Below, piece by piece: positions 6,259 through 8,237 of a stretch of DNA of 8,237 nucleotides (positions within the stretch are counted from its first letter, which is position 1; every line of letters begins with the position of its first letter). Origin of the DNA: Cyanobacteria bacterium UBA8803 (GTDB taxonomy: Bacteria; Cyanobacteriota; Cyanobacteriia; Cyanobacteriales; Coleofasciculaceae); the NCBI GenBank assembly GCA_003505715.1, contig DNXU01000216.1:1-8237 (forward strand). Direction: 5' to 3'. The translations under genes were made by a program, and so were the position numbers. The notes beneath the pieces were generated by a model. It was not told where the DNA came from. It searched no databases and saw only the letters and a list, made by a program, of their open reading frames with translations.

Positions 6259-6293
6259 CGTTGAAAGAAGGGTTATAAAAGCGGATTTGGTAT
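6191..6293. mobile_element. MITE-like element, 103 bp, with terminal inverted repeats
   Basis: The left end ATACCAGATCCG (6191-6202) and the reverse complement of the right end, ATACCAAATCCG (6282-6293), agree at 11 of 12 bases. Inward of these, AT-rich then CCC-rich stretches match more loosely. There is no ORF inside. Both ends carry TA at positions 2-3, which would fit TA-targeting IS630/Tc1-type transposition in trans (inference). The interior contains a purine-rich AGCTGGGG direct repeat. The right end supplies the last base of the ABC ATPase stop codon, so the element lies flush against that gene and may act as its transcript end. Confidence 0.6.
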
Positions 6294-7096
6294 CACAACC
6301 AATCCTTAACCACTTGAGCCTCAGCTTGCACTAACCGTTCTCGCAACTGCTGCCAATCAATCTTAGTTGCTGACTCGTCTTGTAGAAGCTGTCCTTCCTG
6401 TAAATAAAACACCCTGGTACAAAATAGCTGAGCCATATCGAGCTGATGATTGACCATCAAAATGGTTATTTTATCCCGCAGCGTCAAGTCAGTTAAAACC
6501 CTAAGAACGTGAGAGGCTGTGCCAGCATCTAAAGCAGAGGTGGGTTCGTCAAGTAACAAGATTTGGGGTTGGCTGATTAAAGCACGAGCGATCGCCACAA
6601 GTTGACGCTGTCCCACAGAAAGTTGTAACTCCGTTCTTTCTAGCCAGTCGGTGGGGATGTGCAGGAGATCGCGAAGGGTTTCGGTACGTTCGGCGATCGC
6701 TTTTTTAGGCAACTGCTGCAACATGACGGGGTAAGCTAAGGCTTCCCGAACCGTCATTCCTAACAGCTTTGGTTCTTGAGGAACCAGCATCACCCGTCGC
6801 CGCAATTCTAGGACAGGAATGTTTCGGTAGTCTCGCTCTTCTATATAAATGGTGCCGTCGGTTGGCTCGCTGAGTCGGTTCAACAGCCGGAGCAAAGAAG
6901 TTTTGCCAGCACCAGATGGACCAATTAGACCAATGCGATCGCCAGCGAATGCCTCAAAGGAAATATTCGTTAATATCAGCATTCCTTTAATTGCCCCCCT
7001 TGCCTGTGTCGCTAAGCTCACCTGCTTTAACTGTAATTGAGGGGAAGTAGGAGTTATGCGATCGAACCTTGAGTGAGAACCGTCCAAATCGTCCAT
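6293..7096 (-). CDS. ABC transporter ATP-binding protein (FetA/YbbL-like), no adjacent permease
   Basis: A 267-aa single nucleotide-binding domain. Walker A is GPSGAGKTS (59-67), Q-loop Q107 (VPQEP), signature LSVGQ (159-163, a variant of LSGGQ), Walker B ILLLDE (179-184), D-loop SALD (187-190) and H-loop H217, so the ATPase looks complete. The short domain, the RRRVMLVPQEPKLLGMTVREAL region and the short C-terminus most resemble the FetA/YbbL group, whose partner is the FetB/YbbM permease, and more loosely phosphate-type ATPases. The frame is open up to 7378, but similarity to ABC proteins begins only near LQLKQVSLAT, so the ATG at 7096 is chosen. No Shine-Dalgarno is visible, and the gene overlaps the upstream membrane protein gene by 43 nt, suggesting translational coupling. 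The stop codon adjoins a MITE-like element. No permease lies in the window, so the transported substrate is unknown. Confidence 0.9.
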   Translation of the reverse strand: MDDLDGSHSRFDRITPTSPQLQLKQVSLATQARGAIKGMLILTNISFEAFAGDRIGLIGPSGAGKTSLLRLLNRLSEPTDGTIYIEERDYRNIPVLELRRRVMLVPQEPKLLGMTVREALAYPVMLQQLPKKAIAERTETLRDLLHIPTDWLERTELQLSVGQRQLVAIARALISQPQILLLDEPTSALDAGTASHVLRVLTDLTLRDKITILMVNHQLDMAQLFCTRVFYLQEGQLLQDESATKIDWQQLRERLVQAEAQVVKDWL

Positions 7097-7608
7097 CCGT
7101 CTGCAAGCAAAAGCAGCAGTGTCAATCCTAACAGAATCAGATACATCCAAGGCTGTGCCAAAGGTCGGATATCCTTTGTATCGATCCCAGTATGGGCTTC
7201 CACCAGTTTCACTAACCGTGCAAATCCTACTACGCGCATGGGTAGCAAATAAGCCTGTTCTGAAGACTGAGTGACGAAGTAGTAAACCAGCCCTCCTTGG
7301 CCTGTAGTCCGCATTTTTAAATCTTTTACATCTACCCAAGGTAATGACCATCCTTTGCGGAAGAACCGGGGCACCCAATTTGGATAAGCCACCTGAATTT
7401 TTTCCTCGTCAACCATTACCCGTTCGCTCAACGCACCGTAAAGTGCGAGTAACCCTAACCCAATTCCCACCCATACCACTACTGGTGGCAGGGGAGCAGA
7501 GGAAGCTTTGGCCAGAAATGGGAGAGGTATTGTCAGCGCCAGATAGAATGCCATCAAGGTGAGGCGAATCAGGGGAGAAATATAAAATACACTAGGATTA
7601 GTTGACAC
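7054..7608 (-). CDS. Hypothetical membrane protein with a PH-like central domain
   Basis: A 184-aa protein I do not recognise as a named gene. Hydrophobic helices lie at about 14-33 and 42-60, then a soluble part (61-150), then a long helix at about 153-179. The soluble part (SERVMVDEEKIQVAYPNW, GWSLPWVDVKDLKMRTTG, LVYYFVTQSSEQAYLLPMRVV, FARLVKLVEAHTG) has the strand order and closing helix of bacterial PH-like (YdbS/YdbT-type) domains; this is a resemblance, not a proven match. The start at 7608 is GTG; an ATG at 7554 would remove 18 residues, and neither has a good ribosome binding site. Its last 43 nt overlap the start of the ABC ATPase, so the two products probably work together or need fixed ratios. 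Three helices are too few for a typical FetB-like permease. Confidence 0.8.
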   Translation of the reverse strand: MSTNPSVFYISPLIRLTLMAFYLALTIPLPFLAKASSAPLPPVVVWVGIGLGLLALYGALSERVMVDEEKIQVAYPNWVPRFFRKGWSLPWVDVKDLKMRTTGQGGLVYYFVTQSSEQAYLLPMRVVGFARLVKLVEAHTGIDTKDIRPLAQPWMYLILLGLTLLLLLADGWTIWTVLTQGSIA

Positions 7609-7720
7609 AGATTTAGATTGTATGTGAAGGTTCGATCGCCCAGCGGGTAAAGTTTTTTTTCTTTATTTTATTGAATCTTTATGATTTTTTGGCTTTTACA
7701 TTATTTGACATTTTAATTCA

Positions 7721-7734
7721 GTAACTCATGTTAC
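7721..7734. promoter_or_regulatory. GTAN8TAC box in the divergent spacer (possible NtcA site)
   Basis: GTAACTCATGTTAC has the NtcA half-sites and an exact 5-bp inverted repeat (GTAAC/GTTAC). It is immediately followed by TTTAAT at 7736-7741, a near-consensus -10 on the plus strand, instead of one about 22 nt away. If real, the site would cover the -35 region of that promoter, a position more suited to repression. About two such 6-base matches are expected by chance in this window. Confidence 0.4.
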
Positions 7735-7761
7735 ATTTAATGGTGTTAAGGGTTGATAGGT

Positions 7762-7768
7762 GAGGAGG
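7762..7768 (+). promoter_or_regulatory. Strong Shine-Dalgarno of the 80-aa protein gene
   Basis: GAGGAGG, nearly the full anti-Shine-Dalgarno complement, ends 4 nt before the ATG at 7773. It is the best ribosome binding site in the window and fixes the start of this small gene. Confidence 0.8.
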
Positions 7769-7772
7769 CTTT

Positions 7773-8015
7773 ATGTTCTTAAAGCACAAGCCTAGTGGTG
7801 AACTAGTAGAAGTGCTAACGCTGGAGAGCATGTACAATCCTTGTCAGCATGAGATTACTGGACGGTTTCATGCCGGGGAAGAACTCCAAGATCCGGAAAC
7901 TTTCCTGAAATCAGAACTGGTTTTCCCTTCTGAGGAATCCCTACCCCGTTGCTGGTTAGATGCTCACTATCGAGAAGGCATTTTCCAAACGTCTCGTGTA
8001 GCTCAATTAGTCTGA
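7773..8015 (+). CDS. Small conserved-type hypothetical protein, 80 aa
   Basis: An 80-aa soluble acidic protein without signal peptide, membrane segment or recognised catalytic motif. It reads as a compact single domain: strand-like FLKHKPSGELVEVL, the turn YNPCQHEITGRFHAGEE, then ETFLKSELVFPSEESLPRCWLDAHY. It resembles small cyanobacterial proteins of unknown function that share the GRFHAGEELQDP-like and KSELVFPSGE-like segments; this is from memory, not a search. Two cysteines (C24, C60) are present. It is a real gene by its GAGGAGG ribosome binding site, plausible protein composition and a hairpin terminator 50 nt after the stop, giving a monocistronic unit. Upstream lies a possible NtcA box. 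Confidence 0.8.
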   Translation: MFLKHKPSGELVEVLTLESMYNPCQHEITGRFHAGEELQDPETFLKSELVFPSEESLPRCWLDAHYREGIFQTSRVAQLV

Positions 8016-8065
8016 CCTACTACAGTAGTTGCCTTTGGCGGTCTGAAATTGGAGAATAGTTTTTT

Positions 8066-8097
8066 CAGAGAAGGCTTTTGCCTTCTCTGTTCGTTTG
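8066..8097 (+). terminator. Intrinsic terminator of the 80-aa protein gene
   Basis: A perfect 10-bp stem, CAGAGAAGGC (8066-8075) and GCCTTCTCTG (8080-8089), with a TTTT loop, is followed by a T-rich tail TTCGTTT. The tail is short but the stem is the strongest in the window and sits 50 nt after the stop codon. Confidence 0.75.
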
Positions 8098-8165
8098 AGC
8101 AGGGAACGCTTACTGTTAGGATGCTGCCGTCCAAATCCTGAGTCTCCTCATTATCTAGAGAAAAA

Positions 8166-8209
8166 TGTATCTTATGTTACATATTGCTGGATGATGGGTG
8201 ATGTTTAAT
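8166..8209 (+). promoter_or_regulatory. Second NtcA-type promoter, reading out of the window
   Basis: TGTATCTTATGTTACA at 8166-8181 matches the extended NtcA box TGTAN8TACA at all eight fixed bases. TTTAAT at 8204-8209 lies 23 nt after the TAC and serves as the -10 (five of six bases of TATAAT). Transcription would start near 8216 and read toward a gene beyond position 8237. From the terminator at 8066-8097 to this box I see nothing else. Confidence 0.6.
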
Positions 8210-8225
8210 TGCCAAGAAATTGCTG

Positions 8226-8237
8226 ACCAATTACCAA
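8226..8237. repeat. Possible start of a heptamer repeat at the window edge
   Basis: ACCAATT followed by ACCAA fits a 7-nt period cut off by the end of the window. Only 1.7 units are visible. Confidence 0.3.

Noticed and set aside
7097..7378. N-terminal extension of the ABC ATPase frame up to 7378 (94 extra residues)
   Set aside because: The extension lies inside the membrane protein gene in another frame, is rich in Arg and Cys without ABC similarity, and the recognisable domain starts after the ATG at 7096.
7705..7710. TTGACA as a -35 for the 80-aa protein gene
   Set aside because: The TTTAAT at 7736 is 25 nt away and hexamers at 17-18 nt spacing match the -10 poorly.
8201..8237. Open frame from the ATG at 8201 (MFNCQEIADQLP) as a partial gene
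   Set aside because: It would put the predicted -10 (8204-8209) inside the coding region, has no clear ribosome binding site, and runs into what looks like a heptamer repeat. Too short to judge.

Overview
The window is almost certainly from a cyanobacterium. The octamer GCGATCGC (HIP1) occurs nine times (443, 1109, 1492, 3049, 4273, 4476, 6588, 6693, 6936) where chance predicts about 0.1. The gene families (CHASE2 cyclase, DUF928, Uma2 with a DUF4351-like tail) and the 7-nt-period intergenic repeats fit filamentous or colonial cyanobacteria. I cannot name the species. No rRNA, tRNA or CRISPR array was recognised.

Layout. 52-4042, minus strand: in transcription order an acetoacetate-decarboxylase-like protein, a secreted DUF928 protein, and a membrane CHASE2-class III nucleotide cyclase with a degenerate PilZ-like tail. 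4043-4228: divergent control region with inverted heptamer repeats and a textbook NtcA-type promoter. 4229-4999, plus: OmpR/PhoB-type response regulator, a candidate NrrA. 5152-6033, plus: Uma2 (DUF820) nuclease-fold protein with a QQG linker and DUF4351-like tail. 6034-6292: gene-free stretch with a heptamer tract, a 14-nt direct repeat and a 103-bp MITE-like element that touches the stop codon of the next gene. 6293-7608, minus: a membrane protein whose 3' end overlaps by 43 nt a lone ABC ATPase. 7773-8015, plus: an 80-aa conserved-looking cyanobacterial protein with a very strong ribosome binding site and a perfect hairpin terminator. 8016-8237: that terminator, then a second NtcA-type promoter pointing out of the window.

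How it fits together. The strongest theme is nitrogen-status control: three GTAN8TAC boxes lie in intergenic DNA, and two have a -10-like hexamer 22-23 nt downstream, as in NtcA-activated promoters. One drives the response regulator and the other an unseen gene beyond the right edge. The second theme is cyclic nucleotide signalling. The cyclase keeps its metal and transition-state residues but has Glu where adenylate cyclases have Lys, so GTP rather than ATP may be its substrate. The third is intergenic erosion by heptamer repeats: one heptamer family supplies the stop codons of two separate genes.

I found no clearly new multi-gene defence or mobile system. The best leads are the NtcA promoter/response regulator pair, the purine-specificity residues of the cyclase, and the lone ATPase fused by overlap to a membrane protein.
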